28,041 nt of DNA from CAINOH01 sp041663565 (GCA_041663565.1 JBAYMJ010000017.1:1-28041), one strand, 5' to 3'; shown: positions 7,319-15,992, counted from the stretch's first letter. Numbers and translations: made by a program. Notes: generated by a model from the sequence alone, not told the origin.

Positions 7319-8818
7319 ATGGCCAAGGGGACGCGCACGCTGGCTTCGGCTGCTGATGGCGGAAAAAACGCGGACGGCTCGCGCTTTTTGTGGCTGTCCG
7401 TCCCGTTCTGGCTCGGCCTGCTTGTCGCGCTTGCGTATTCCCCAGCGATGCCCCTGTTCCACTCCGCAGTGGGGATACTGACCGAGGGCAACTCAACTGC
7501 CAAGGCAGTGCTTTTCGTCGCATTCTTGGCGATATGCCTCACCGCACGCGGCCTCGCGGACAGGGTTCCGCTCGTGAACAGGATTCCCAAGCGAGTTCTT
7601 GACGTTTTCCTCGCCCTTGCAGTCGTGTCGATGGCCTACGGCCTGCTTCTGCACGCGGCGTTCTTTTCCAGCTACGCGGGCGCGGACGCCAATTCGTTCG
7701 TCTCGCACGTGACGCAGTGCGGCGGCTCCTGGTGCTGGGAAGGCACCTACCTGCAGCACAACCACGTCGCAAAGACCGCGGTATATTTCGTGGAAAAGAC
7801 ATTCGGCCTCTCGGTAGGGCCCCAGTCGGACAACGGCGAGCCGCTCTACTCGGTGTTCCCGCAGGCCGACCTGTTCGCCCTGGTCACCCTCGCAATATCC
7901 GGCCTGCTCCTTGTCTTCGGCGTGCTTTCGGCGCTGAAGCAGGATGATGCGCTTGACTGCCTCCTGGTCTCCTGCGCAACCGCGTTGTTCTTCATAGCGT
8001 CAGTTGACGGCGGCCTGTTCTCGCAGACCGGCATCAACGCCTGCGTGTTTGCAAGCGTCTTTTTGCTGCGGAGGCAAAGACAGGTGCACGCTGAGTTGAG
8101 GTTCCTCATCCCCGTTGCTGTGGGCGCGCTCATCGCGGTCCTTCCCAACCTGCTCTTCGGCACCTACCTGATTTTCCGCGACTGGTTCTACGGGGCGGTC
8201 GCGGTGAGCGCATTGTTCGCGTTCGTCGACGCCGAGTCGGGCTGGAAGAAGATGGCGTTCCTTTCGGTGCTGGTGTTCTCGCTCCTGTTCTTTTCGGTCC
8301 ACGCGATTGAGAAGGTCGAAGGCCCGCTCACCTCGATACCCCGTGCAACCGAACTCTCGCCGGGCCTCCCCCCCTCGCCGAACCTGGTCATCTACGGCCT
8401 GCCTGCCGACACCGGCATATGCGCGGTGAAGTCGCTGCTTCCGGAGATGAACTTCTCTTCCGCCGCAAAGTACGGCTGGTATTTCGTAACAGCTGCGAAC
8501 TCGACGCAGGCCATAACGCTCACCACCGAGCAGGTCGCGGAGAGGTTCCGCAGCGCGTTCCCCCAAGGCTACCTTTATGCGAGCATGAACCGCAACGGCC
8601 CCGAGCTCCGCACGGCCACGATACACTGGATAAGGAAGCCCGAAGGGATTTCCTACTCCGGCCTCTTTTCGTTCCGGCTCGTCCACGCGGTTGACGACAG
8701 GGATGCCACCACGCTTACGGGCATCGCGTCGGCTTCCGGCCCGATGCTTGGGCTTGAGATTGGCAGCTACATCCAAAGCTTGGGCGGCGACGCGGTAGTC
8801 ACCACGCTGATAGTATAA
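7319..8818 (+). CDS. Polytopic membrane protein of the glycan cluster, unknown function
   Basis: A 499-residue protein with a Lys-containing N-terminus and about eight or nine hydrophobic segments, near residues 24-44, 62-78, 92-115, 188-206, 214-232, 262-280, 284-302 and 312-328. These are followed by a non-membrane C-terminal part of about 170 residues. Segment 2-4 loops carry AGADANSF and CGGSWCWEG, with Cys residues that may form an external disulfide. The layout of many membrane segments followed by a soluble domain is seen in GT-C glycosyltransferases and oligosaccharyl or mannosyl transferases, but I see no clear family motif, so I leave the role open. It starts one base after the upstream GT4 stop and ends 13 nt before the following GT2, so the three genes are almost certainly one operon. 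Transfer or export of the glycan is the contextual guess. Confidence 0.7.
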   Translation: MAKGTRTLASAADGGKNADGSRFLWLSVPFWLGLLVALAYSPAMPLFHSAVGILTEGNSTAKAVLFVAFLAICLTARGLADRVPLVNRIPKRVLDVFLALAVVSMAYGLLLHAAFFSSYAGADANSFVSHVTQCGGSWCWEGTYLQHNHVAKTAVYFVEKTFGLSVGPQSDNGEPLYSVFPQADLFALVTLAISGLLLVFGVLSALKQDDALDCLLVSCATALFFIASVDGGLFSQTGINACVFASVFLLRRQRQVHAELRFLIPVAVGALIAVLPNLLFGTYLIFRDWFYGAVAVSALFAFVDAESGWKKMAFLSVLVFSLLFFSVHAIEKVEGPLTSIPRATELSPGLPPSPNLVIYGLPADTGICAVKSLLPEMNFSSAAKYGWYFVTAANSTQAITLTTEQVAERFRSAFPQGYLYASMNRNGPELRTATIHWIRKPEGISYSGLFSFRLVHAVDDRDATTLTGIASASGPMLGLEIGSYIQSLGGDAVVTTLIV

Positions 8819-8831
8819 ACGGGATTTCGTT

Positions 8832-10358
8832 ATGCGCAACCTCTTCCGGCTACTGTTCTTCGCATATGTGGCGGTAAGCTCGGCCATATTCGCAGGCTGG
8901 GCCGTGTACCTGTGCGTGGTCGTGGCGGGTCAGCCCACGCAGTTCTTCCTTTCGGTAGTGTTCCTTGCAATCACGCTCATAATGGGCACGCTGAACGTCG
9001 CGATGGGCTACTTCTACTACCAGTCAGCCATGGAGCCGAAGAACGACCGCGGCTGCAAGCCGCCGAAAGCGCTTCCCAAGGTCGCGGTCGCGGTCGCGTG
9101 CTGCAACGAGGAGCCAGGCATAGTCCGCGCAACTGTGGAAAGCATGGCAAGGATGGATTACCCGAAGGGCAAAGTAAGTTTCTGGCTCCTTGACAGCTCG
9201 GAAAAGCAGCAGGTGCGGCAGGCGCTTGAAAAGATTGCAAAAGAAAACGGGTTTTCCTACCTTTACCGCGACAGGCACGCCGGCTTCAAGGCAGGCTCGC
9301 TCAACGCGTTCGTGTCGAAGGCAAAGGACGCGGAGTTCGTCGCGGTTTTTGACGCCGACGAGCAGCTGGTCGACGGAAAGTTCCTAATAGACAACGTCGG
9401 GTTCTTCTCGGACGAAAAGCTTGCGTTCATCCAGACCAACAAGGCCGCGCGTCCGGATGGCATTTTTGCAAACGCGGTGGAGGCCACCTACGCGCTCTTT
9501 TACCGCACGAGCCAGCCCATACGCAGCAGGCTCGGCATGGCCCTGTACAGCGGCTCAGTCGGTATAATCCGTACTTCGGCGTTGCGGGAGGTAGGTGGGT
9601 TCTGCGAGGACGCTTCCTGTCCGTCCGAGGATGCCGAGTTCGCGCTCAAGTGCGACATCGCGGGGTTGCGCGGCATGTTCGTGGCAAGGACCTACGCGTA
9701 CGGCGAGCCTATTCGTTCGTACTCCGCATTTCGGCGGCAGCAGTGGAAGTACACCTACGGAAGCGCGCGCATAGTGCCAAAGTATCTTTCAAACGCTGCC
9801 AAGCTGGGCAGGAGCCCGCTCAAGCACCTGCTTTACGTGTCGCAGCTCATCTCGTTCCCCTACACCTCCATCCTCGTGCTCCTTTCAGCCCTCTTTTCGG
9901 CCTCGTTCGTGCTCAGCAACCTGTCCTTCACCCTTGTCAGCTTCTCGGAGCTGTTCTCGATAGTGAATTCCTCGCCGTCCGTCTTCAACGGGCTGCAGAC
10001 CTTCGGGGCCAACGTGGCAAGCCTGGTGGTGATATCGTGCGTGTATTTCGGCGCAATCACGACCGGGGTAATCGCGGGCCTGCTTAACCTCTCGCTTTCG
10101 GTAGTGCGCAGCGAGGCAGCGCTTTCGGCGTCCACGCGCCCAATCAACGAGATTGCGGTCACGCAGAAGACCAAACGGCCTGCAGGGTCGCTGTTTGGCG
10201 CGATATCGCTTACCTGGATGGACTTTACCTACGCGCTCCTCTTCATAGGCCTGACAGTGTTCTCGCTGATGCGCGGGGATGTGATTGGCGCGGTGTGGAT
10301 GTCCTGGTACGCGTTCATGTTCCTGCTCGCGCCCATATTCGCGCTCATAGCAGGATGA
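8832..10358 (+). CDS. Processive-type membrane glycosyltransferase, family 2 (cellulose-synthase-like)
   Basis: A 508-residue protein with two N-terminal membrane helices (about 7-31 and 37-60), a cytosolic GT-2 domain, and about four C-terminal helices (near 335-365, 400-425, 465-482 and 488-508). The catalytic domain shows AVACCNEEPGIV, AVFDADEQ (Asp174, Asp176), PSEDAEFALK (265-272), and RRQQW at 301-305, which replaces the Q-x-x-R-W signature of cellulose/hyaluronan synthases. The architecture suits a polymerising enzyme that passes a beta-linked glycan through the membrane, though non-processive relatives exist. It ends the plus-strand run and converges on a second GT2 gene with 19 nt between them. 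Confidence 0.85.
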   Translation: MRNLFRLLFFAYVAVSSAIFAGWAVYLCVVVAGQPTQFFLSVVFLAITLIMGTLNVAMGYFYYQSAMEPKNDRGCKPPKALPKVAVAVACCNEEPGIVRATVESMARMDYPKGKVSFWLLDSSEKQQVRQALEKIAKENGFSYLYRDRHAGFKAGSLNAFVSKAKDAEFVAVFDADEQLVDGKFLIDNVGFFSDEKLAFIQTNKAARPDGIFANAVEATYALFYRTSQPIRSRLGMALYSGSVGIIRTSALREVGGFCEDASCPSEDAEFALKCDIAGLRGMFVARTYAYGEPIRSYSAFRRQQWKYTYGSARIVPKYLSNAAKLGRSPLKHLLYVSQLISFPYTSILVLLSALFSASFVLSNLSFTLVSFSELFSIVNSSPSVFNGLQTFGANVASLVVISCVYFGAITTGVIAGLLNLSLSVVRSEAALSASTRPINEIAVTQKTKRPAGSLFGAISLTWMDFTYALLFIGLTVFSLMRGDVIGAVWMSWYAFMFLLAPIFALIAG

Positions 10359-10377
10359 TAAAGAAAAAAAGCAATCG

Positions 10378-11091
10378 CTACTTCTTTGCGCGGACGGACG
10401 CGTAAGTCTGTTCCTTTATCCCCAGGACGTACTTCACCGTCGTTCGCGTCCAGTCCGCAATCAGGCCGAGCAGGCCCATCTCGGCAAGCCTGCGCTTGGA
10501 CGTCCTCGCGGTGATGGTCCAGATGAACCTGACCTTGCCTACCTTCGCGATGCGCTCGCACAGGTCGAAGTCCTCCGAAGCGGCCCGGCTCTCGTCGAAA
10601 CCGCCGACTTTCAGGAACGCGGACTTGCGGTACATCACGCACGTCCCCGCAAGATTCGGCTTCCCTATGGCGAAGCTTGCGGCAATCATCAGGTTGAAGG
10701 CCTCGAACATCATCCTTTCGGCGACGTCCAGGTGCTCGGGCATTATCTTCCCGCCGGCACCGACCACCTTGGGGTCGGAGAGTGCCCGCATCAACTTGAA
10801 CAGGTAGTGCTCGGTAAGGTAGGTGTCCGCGTCCAGGAAGAGGAGCAGGCCGTTTTTTGCAAGCCTCGCGCCCGCGTTCCTTGCTGCGCCGACGCGGCCG
10901 TGCGCGTGCATTACCTTGGCGTGCCTTTTGGCGATGCCTTGGGTGCCGTCCTTGGAGCCGCCGTCAACGACGATGATTTCTGCCTCCGGCGCCGCCTTGA
11001 TGGCGGTGAGTAGGACGCGCTCGATGAGCGCCGCTTCGTTGAGGGTTGGGATGATTATCGATACGCCTTTCCCAAGGTGCTGTCCGTCCAT
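10378..11091 (-). CDS. Glycosyltransferase family 2 (soluble, dolichol-phosphate-sugar synthase-like)
   Basis: A 237-residue single-domain GT-A enzyme. It begins GVSIIIPTLNEAALIERVL, then VDGGSKDGT, FLDADTYL (DxD) and EDFDLCERI, the standard family-2 order. There are no convincing membrane helices apart from a weakly hydrophobic stretch near 135-145. Enzymes of this size often make polyprenyl-phosphate sugars or add single sugars. It is third in a minus-strand run after a GT4 and the PfkB kinase, with only 3 nt between the kinase stop and this start, so the three are probably co-transcribed. The C-terminus is Lys/Arg-rich, which may help membrane association. Confidence 0.87.
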   Translation of the reverse strand: MDGQHLGKGVSIIIPTLNEAALIERVLLTAIKAAPEAEIIVVDGGSKDGTQGIAKRHAKVMHAHGRVGAARNAGARLAKNGLLLFLDADTYLTEHYLFKLMRALSDPKVVGAGGKIMPEHLDVAERMMFEAFNLMIAASFAIGKPNLAGTCVMYRKSAFLKVGGFDESRAASEDFDLCERIAKVGKVRFIWTITARTSKRRLAEMGLLGLIADWTRTTVKYVLGIKEQTYASVRAKK

Positions 11092-11094
11092 AAT

Positions 11095-12015
11095 TCATTC
11101 CTCGTAGTGCATGAGCGAGCGGTAGATGCCGTACCGCTCCTGCGCAGCCTTCCTGTCGGTCTTCAAAAGCGAGTCCGCGCCGAAGGCCTCGACCGCAATC
11201 GAGCCCATCACGGTCCCCCACGCCACCGCGGCCGAAAGGTCCTGCCTCTTCCTTGAGCAGCCGCAGGAGGCGAGGTGTCCGAGGAACCCTCCTGCGAACG
11301 CGTCCCCCGCGCCGGTCGGGTCAACTATGTTCTCAAGCGGAAAACCCGGGAACGGGTGGGGGTGCGCATCCTTGGCAAAGAGTATGCTCCCGTGTTCGCC
11401 CTTCTTGATTATGCACAGCTCGGGCCCCATCCGAAGCACCTCATTCCCGCAGGCAACGAGGTTGGTCTTGCCGCAAAGCATCCGCGCCTCGGACTCGTTG
11501 AGTATCGCGCAGCCGACTTTCGAAAGCACCTCTAGCACGCCTTTCCTGTCGTTTTTGATGTAGAACTCTATGGTGTCCATCGCGACGAGCTTCGGCCTTT
11601 CCATCTGCCCTATTACCGAAAGCTGTATGCGCGGCGACAGCGTGCCTATGAACGCAATCTCCGCCTTCCGTTGCGCCGAAGTCAGCTTGGGCTCGAACTT
11701 TCCGAACACGTTGAGCTGCGTCAGGTCGGAAGACCGGTCCTGGAAGTCCTCGGAGAACGTGGAATGATAGCGGAACGTCCTTTCCTTTTTCTCAATCCCG
11801 ACGTTGGACACGTCGATTCCACTCTTGGACATCCTGTCAAGGAACGCCTTCGGGAAGTCGCCGCCCACGCAGGACACTATCGAGGTCTTCGAAAGAAGGG
11901 ACGACGCCAGCGCGAAGTGCACCGCCGAGCCGCCGGGTATCTCGCTTGCGACCGCTTCCGCGGTCCTTGTAGTGTCAAGCGCTATCGAACCTACGCACGT
12001 AATCAACAAAATCAC
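11095..12015 (-). CDS. PfkB-family sugar kinase (possible heptose kinase)
   Basis: About 306 residues of the ribokinase/PfkB family, which uses ATP to phosphorylate a sugar or nucleoside. Signature 1 is represented by PGGSAVHFALASS near residue 28, and signature 2 by DPTGAGDAFAGGFLGHL near 236, with the catalytic base Asp in GAGD. The start is GTG at 12015 or TTG at 12018; both give the same fold and lie only a few bases after the upstream GT4 stop. In glycan clusters PfkB proteins act as the kinase part of HldE, turning heptose-7-phosphate into heptose-1,7-bisphosphate. The nearby GmhA makes that reading attractive, but ribokinase or adenosine-kinase activity cannot be excluded. The nucleotidyltransferase half of HldE is absent. 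Confidence 0.8.
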   Translation of the reverse strand: MILLITCVGSIALDTTRTAEAVASEIPGGSAVHFALASSLLSKTSIVSCVGGDFPKAFLDRMSKSGIDVSNVGIEKKERTFRYHSTFSEDFQDRSSDLTQLNVFGKFEPKLTSAQRKAEIAFIGTLSPRIQLSVIGQMERPKLVAMDTIEFYIKNDRKGVLEVLSKVGCAILNESEARMLCGKTNLVACGNEVLRMGPELCIIKKGEHGSILFAKDAHPHPFPGFPLENIVDPTGAGDAFAGGFLGHLASCGCSRKRQDLSAAVAWGTVMGSIAVEAFGADSLLKTDRKAAQERYGIYRSLMHYEE

Positions 12016-12023
12016 CAAAAATG

Positions 12024-13220
12024 TCAGCGGCCCGATGCGGCCGCCTTCTGCACGAGCTCGTCCATCCGCTTCGCCGCGCTTGCCCAGTCGAACTGCATCG
12101 CGCGCTTCCTTCCTTCCGCGCCTAGCTTTCTTGCAAGCTTTTCGTCCCTCGCAACAGCAGCCATCTTGGCGGCGAAATCCCGCTCATCGGGCTCCGCAAG
12201 CAGGCCGGTCACGCCGTCCACTATGCTTTCCGCAGGCCCGCCCTGGTTTGCCGCAATCACCGGCTTGGAGAACGACATCGCCTCGATGGGGATGAGACCC
12301 CAGTCCTCGTTTATGGCGGTGAACAGGACGCAGTAGCACGTCGAGTAGAGCCCCAAAAGCTCGCTTTCGGACGGGTTGCAGGCAATCGAGATTTTCCCCT
12401 TGCCCGGCTTTTCGTACTTTGCCTTGAGGTAGTCGAAATACCCGCGGCTCTTTTCGTCAACTCCTCCCGCGACGACAAGCTTGAATTTTGCCAGGCCGGG
12501 GTCGTCCTGCACCATCCTCTTGTAAGCGAGTATGCCCAGCTCGACGTTCTTTGTCCAGTTGATCCTCCCCGGAAGCAGGAAGAAGTCGCCGTAGCCTTTC
12601 GGGTCCGCGAACTTTTTCGTGTCAACGCCATACTTGAGGAACTCTAGCTTCTCCCGGCCGACCAGGCCGGCCGCGAGGATCCTCGACGCGACCTCCTCGC
12701 TTGCAAGGACCACGAACTTGAACTTCTTCCACGCCTGCCTCTCCATCATCCTGTAGGCGCGTTCGAACACCTGGAACGGTATGGCCTTCGCCGCGTTCTC
12801 GGTAAGGTACTTCTTGCGTATGACCGGGTCGTGCACCACCCGCAGGGGCGTGTGGCAGAACGCGATTGTCGGGATCTTGTCGTTGCGTATCGCGATGAAC
12901 TCCGCAAACCCGGCAGTCGAGACCACGAATACGTCGAAGTCCTTCAGGTCTATTTTCTGCGACAGCATCGAGAGGCTCGCGCTTGACAATGCGCCGAAGT
13001 CACGCTGCAGCGGGACCTTGCCGAGCTCGATTACCTTGAGCCTTGAGAACTCGGGGAAAGTGGACTGGGGCTCGTAGCGGTGCGTGAACACCGTCCAGTC
13101 GTGCCTGCTGCGGCTGATGAGCTCTAGCCAGGTGCGCTCGACCCCGCCCTTCTGGTAAATCCAGGGGACGTAGAGGGCTATCTTGAGGCTGGCGCCGGAG
13201 GCTTTTTTCCTTTCAGACAT
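12024..13220 (-). CDS. Glycosyltransferase family 4
   Basis: A 398-residue GT-B enzyme. After a Lys-rich start (MSERKKASGASLK) come IALYVPWIYQKGGVERT, with the GG loop of the N-terminal domain, FLLPGRINWTKN at the start of the donor domain, and the EDWGLIPIEAMSFSKPVIA segment holding the E-x7-E pair. GGPAESIVDGVTGLL is also typical. It is the first gene of the minus-strand run GT4-PfkB-GT2 and is divergent from gmhA across 65 bp holding the promoters of both. A mannosyl-like transfer to a lipid-linked glycan is the family default. Confidence 0.9.
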   Translation of the reverse strand: MSERKKASGASLKIALYVPWIYQKGGVERTWLELISRSRHDWTVFTHRYEPQSTFPEFSRLKVIELGKVPLQRDFGALSSASLSMLSQKIDLKDFDVFVVSTAGFAEFIAIRNDKIPTIAFCHTPLRVVHDPVIRKKYLTENAAKAIPFQVFERAYRMMERQAWKKFKFVVLASEEVASRILAAGLVGREKLEFLKYGVDTKKFADPKGYGDFFLLPGRINWTKNVELGILAYKRMVQDDPGLAKFKLVVAGGVDEKSRGYFDYLKAKYEKPGKGKISIACNPSESELLGLYSTCYCVLFTAINEDWGLIPIEAMSFSKPVIAANQGGPAESIVDGVTGLLAEPDERDFAAKMAAVARDEKLARKLGAEGRKRAMQFDWASAAKRMDELVQKAAASGR

Positions 13221-13285
13221 TGGTTTTCCTACCTGAGATTCTTACTACTTATTGACATAAAAAGGGCAACAGGCAAAAAAATACT

Positions 13286-13879
13286 ATGAGACGCAACACG
13301 CCCGACGAGCTCCTGAAGGCCCACGTGAAGAAGTCGATAGAAGTCAAGGACAACCTGCACACCTGCGCGTACGAAGTCGAGAAGGCCGCAGGCATACTGC
13401 TTTCCGCGATACAGGCCGGCAACAAGGTCCTGCTGTGCGGCAACGGCGGAAGCGCGTCCAATGCCGACCACTTCGCGTCCGACCTTACGGGCACGCTTTC
13501 GCGCCACGCAAAGGAACGCCCCGCAATACCTGCAATCTCGATTTCGAACAACTCGACGGTCATTACCGCAATCGGCAACAACCGCGGCTTCGAGCGCGTG
13601 TTCTCGAGGCAAATCGAGGCGCTCGGCGCAAAGGGAGACGTGTTAGTCATATTCACTACAAGCGGAAACTCGCCCAACATACTTGCGGCGGTGCAGGCTG
13701 CGCGCCAGAAGGAGATGCACGTAATCGGCCTCACCGGCGCGACCGGCGGCGGGCTCGTGCCGCACTGCGACGCGTGCATACGCATACCCTCAAGCGAGCA
13801 GTACCTGGTGCAGGAGGCGCACGTCCTCGTGCAGCACGTGCTCATCGAGTACATCGAAGGATGCATCTGCGAAGAATAA
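13286..13879 (+). CDS. gmhA: GmhA-like sedoheptulose-7-phosphate isomerase (SIS domain)
   Basis: A 197-residue SIS-domain protein of GmhA length. CGNGGSASNADHFASDL (51-67) is the phosphate-binding and metal region, and TTSGNSPN the second phosphate loop. QEAHVLVQH near the end places Gln176 and His184 eight residues apart, like the metal ligands of bacterial GmhA. Of the paired N-terminal ligands, His62 is kept, while the Glu four residues on is Asp66, a conservative change. The enzyme would convert sedoheptulose-7-phosphate to a heptose-7-phosphate, the first step toward nucleotide-activated heptose. The adjacent PfkB kinase and glycosyltransferases support this. Other SIS isomerases acting on aminosugars are the alternative. 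An A-rich stretch just upstream (AAAAAAATACTATG) probably belongs to its promoter or leader. Confidence 0.82.
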   Translation: MRRNTPDELLKAHVKKSIEVKDNLHTCAYEVEKAAGILLSAIQAGNKVLLCGNGGSASNADHFASDLTGTLSRHAKERPAIPAISISNNSTVITAIGNNRGFERVFSRQIEALGAKGDVLVIFTTSGNSPNILAAVQAARQKEMHVIGLTGATGGGLVPHCDACIRIPSSEQYLVQEAHVLVQHVLIEYIEGCICEE

Positions 13880-13957
13880 AAAAATGATTTTGGGCGGTTG
13901 CGTGTCTTGCAATCCGTGTTCCCGCACGATGCTTGCAGCTTATTCTTTTCCCTTCTT

Positions 13958-14899
13958 TTATGCGGGCATCCTTCCAACTACCCGCAGTCCCTTTTCGTTG
14001 AGCCTGCAAGCAAGAATAGTCTCGCCTTTCGGGAGTGCCATCTTCCTGTCGAAAGTGGCCGTGACTTTCATTTTCTTACCGGCGGCAATGGGACCTTCGG
14101 ATGCTATCTTTCCGGGCACCATCTGCATTCCTACGCAGAAGTGCATCACTTCGCCGTTCTCGATTGGTTTCTTGCAGAAGCGCGCGACCTCAAGCTCGGC
14201 GTTGACTGAGTTTGCAGTCGGGCACGACTTCGAGAGCACCATCCCCCTTCCCAGGTCGTCCGATTTCATTCCCTTGAACGCGATTCCGACGCGGTCTGAT
14301 TGTCCGGCCTCGTCGAAGTTCTTGTCCTGCATCTGGATGCTGCGCACTTCTAGAAAACTATCCGAAGGGAACGCCTGCAGCTTGTCGTGCACCTTGATGA
14401 TGCCTTTCTTGATTACGCCGAGCGCAACCGAGCCGACTCCCTTGACTTCGAATGCGTGGTCTATGATTGCGACCAGGTCTGTGGCGTCCTTTTTTTCCGG
14501 CTCGAACGCAAGAGCCTTCTGCTTCGCATCCTCGTCAGACTCGGCGCGTTCGTACTTCTCAAGCGCGGTCCCCTTGCAGAACATATCCCAGTCGACGTTG
14601 TCGCCAACCAGGCACCCCTTGTCCTTTCCCAAAAGGTCAAGTGTGACGATGATTTCGCCAAGCTCGGGAGTCAAGGCATCTGCGTGGACTATGCAATAAT
14701 CAGCCATGTATGCGCAGAACGCAAGCGCCTCCACCTTCTTCGGATAAAGGGTCGGCTCAACTGTGGTCACGAGCTTGCCGCCGAAGTTTGTGTTGTAGAG
14801 GCTGATGTCGTCGCCAGAGCCTTTCTTTCCAAGCATTGACGCGATGTGCTGCCTTTTTGATTCGTCTGGCGAAAAGACGCCTATCACTGAGTTTGTCAT
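13958..14899 (-). CDS. SelB/EF-Tu-like protein with degenerate GTPase domain
   Basis: A 313-residue protein. Residues from about 150 on read HAFEVKGVGSVALGVIKKG, then VRSIQMQD, DRVGIAFKGMK and LGRGMVLS. This is the beta-barrel domain 2 of translational GTPases of the EF-1A/SelB group; the last ~90 residues fit domain 3. The N-terminal ~140 residues sit where the G domain should be, but the P-loop GHVDHGKT is replaced by SVIGVFSPDESKRQHIASML, and no NKxD is visible. GTP hydrolysis is therefore unlikely. Proteins like this, with a decayed G domain joined to intact barrels, are annotated in archaea as EF-Tu domain-2-containing proteins. They may bind tRNA or the ribosome; the role is not known to me. 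The ATG at 14899 is preferred to the TTG at 14908. An AATAAAAAATAATC box 35-50 nt upstream is the likely TATA element. Confidence 0.65.
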   Translation of the reverse strand: MTNSVIGVFSPDESKRQHIASMLGKKGSGDDISLYNTNFGGKLVTTVEPTLYPKKVEALAFCAYMADYCIVHADALTPELGEIIVTLDLLGKDKGCLVGDNVDWDMFCKGTALEKYERAESDEDAKQKALAFEPEKKDATDLVAIIDHAFEVKGVGSVALGVIKKGIIKVHDKLQAFPSDSFLEVRSIQMQDKNFDEAGQSDRVGIAFKGMKSDDLGRGMVLSKSCPTANSVNAELEVARFCKKPIENGEVMHFCVGMQMVPGKIASEGPIAAGKKMKVTATFDRKMALPKGETILACRLNEKGLRVVGRMPA

Positions 14900-15127
14900 A
14901 ATAATCAAATCATCTAGTTTGGTTTTTTGTCCTGATTATTTTTTATTGTGCAGTTTAATATTCTCAGTACTTTTCCCGCGGGTTTCTTGTGTGTGGTTAT
15001 TCTTTTTTAGTATCCTCAAAAATCTGCGTTTGAATAACTGTGCGTGCGTCACGGACTAAACCAACTATGTGGGTATATTAATCAATAGTCGCCCGTAGGT
15101 GGCTATATGACGTATTAGGTGATTTAT
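14900..15127. other. A/T-rich intergenic region with two outward promoters
   Basis: About 230 bp, clearly richer in A/T than the flanking genes. It holds an AATAAAAAATAATC box for the minus-strand EF-like gene and, near 15071-15081, GGGTATATTAA, a TATA-like box for the plus-strand HNH gene. No gene or tRNA was seen here. The shift in composition continues into the HNH gene, marking it as probably acquired DNA. Confidence 0.5.
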
Positions 15128-15949
15128 GTGCGCTTCGATTCAGTTGGAGAATGCATATATTGTGGAAAGCGTGATGGTGAGTTAACTGACGAGCATATCA
15201 TCGCGTACGCGCTTGGCGGAACAGATGTTTTGCCAAGTGCCTCCTGCAAACACTGTGCAGAAGTCACAAGTATGATTGAATTAGAGGTGCTACGCAAGCA
15301 ACTGTTGCAAGTTCGCGCAAAGTTGAGTCTGCCGAGTAGAAAATCATCATTACCTGACAACCTTCCTGTTACTGTAACGCTTGGAGACGAGGCCAAAACG
15401 TTTTACTTGCCGAAAGCTGAGCATCCGACTGTAGCCAGTTTCTTACTATATCCTCTTCCGGGCGTTTTAGGTGGCAATTCTCCAGAGTCAGGTATCAACG
15501 TAATCGCAATCCAAATGCATCAAATAGGCGGTCCCTCTTTGAGAGATGTGGTTCTGGGTTTAGGTTCAGATACTCTTACAGGCTCAGACGAGTTTCACGG
15601 CAATGATTTTGTGAGAATGCTCGCAAAGATTGCCCTTGGGTATGCAGTCGCTCAGTATGGTATTGATGCGGTCCGTTCTTCTCCGTTACGCTCAACAATC
15701 ATCGGAGTTTCGGATGATGCGGGACGCTGGATTGGTTGTGGCAGGTTTAATCCAATACCTAGTAATAATCTATATGATGTCGTGTTAGAAAAAAATGGGG
15801 ATTGGTTGTTTGCAAGGATTCGCCTTTTTGCACAAGCGGGTACTCCTGAATATATTGTCGTGATATTGGAAGGCGATTCTAAATTCAGGCCGGTGATATT
15901 TCACGGCGATACAGTTCATCAAAATTCAACGCAATGCGATAAGGGTTAA
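15128..15949 (+). CDS. HNH endonuclease-like protein (Cys4-zinc HNH type)
   Basis: A 273-residue protein. Its N-terminus shows ECIYCG (Cys9, Cys12), LTDEHIIAYALGG with His23, and LPSASCKHC (Cys40, Cys43). Four cysteines bracketing a D/E-H-I-I core is the arrangement of HNH_5-type nucleases, in which the Cys bind a structural zinc and the His acts on DNA. The remaining ~220 residues are unrecognised and could be a target-recognition or effector part. The codon use is A/T-rich, unlike its neighbours, and the gene stands alone between an A/T-rich gap and a tRNA gene, consistent with horizontal gain. The GTG at 15128 is preferred because AGGTGA lies six bases before it; GTG at 15119 is possible. 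It could be a defence nuclease or a solitary homing-type nuclease; no partner gene is seen. Confidence 0.65.
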   Translation: MRFDSVGECIYCGKRDGELTDEHIIAYALGGTDVLPSASCKHCAEVTSMIELEVLRKQLLQVRAKLSLPSRKSSLPDNLPVTVTLGDEAKTFYLPKAEHPTVASFLLYPLPGVLGGNSPESGINVIAIQMHQIGGPSLRDVVLGLGSDTLTGSDEFHGNDFVRMLAKIALGYAVAQYGIDAVRSSPLRSTIIGVSDDAGRWIGCGRFNPIPSNNLYDVVLEKNGDWLFARIRLFAQAGTPEYIVVILEGDSKFRPVIFHGDTVHQNSTQCDKG

Positions 15950-15973
15950 GCGCAGGGCGAAGTCCATAGGTAT

Positions 15974-15992
15974 GCCCGCGAGGTGGGCTTTT
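15974..15992 (+). terminator. Hairpin with T-run after the HNH gene
   Basis: GCCCGC pairs with GTGGGC (one G-T wobble) over a three-base loop and is followed by TTTT, 24 nt past the HNH stop codon. It is a plausible transcription end protecting the tRNA-Gly gene from read-through. Confidence 0.45.

Noticed and set aside
8000..8887. 295-codon minus-strand frame over the membrane-protein gene
   Set aside because: Antisense shadow; Arg/Glu/Gly-rich with no domain, while the plus strand has clear membrane helices and operon junctions.
13249..13977. 242-codon minus-strand frame over gmhA
   Set aside because: It is antisense to a clear GmhA gene, has Ser/Arg/Cys-rich random-looking sequence, and no homologous motif.
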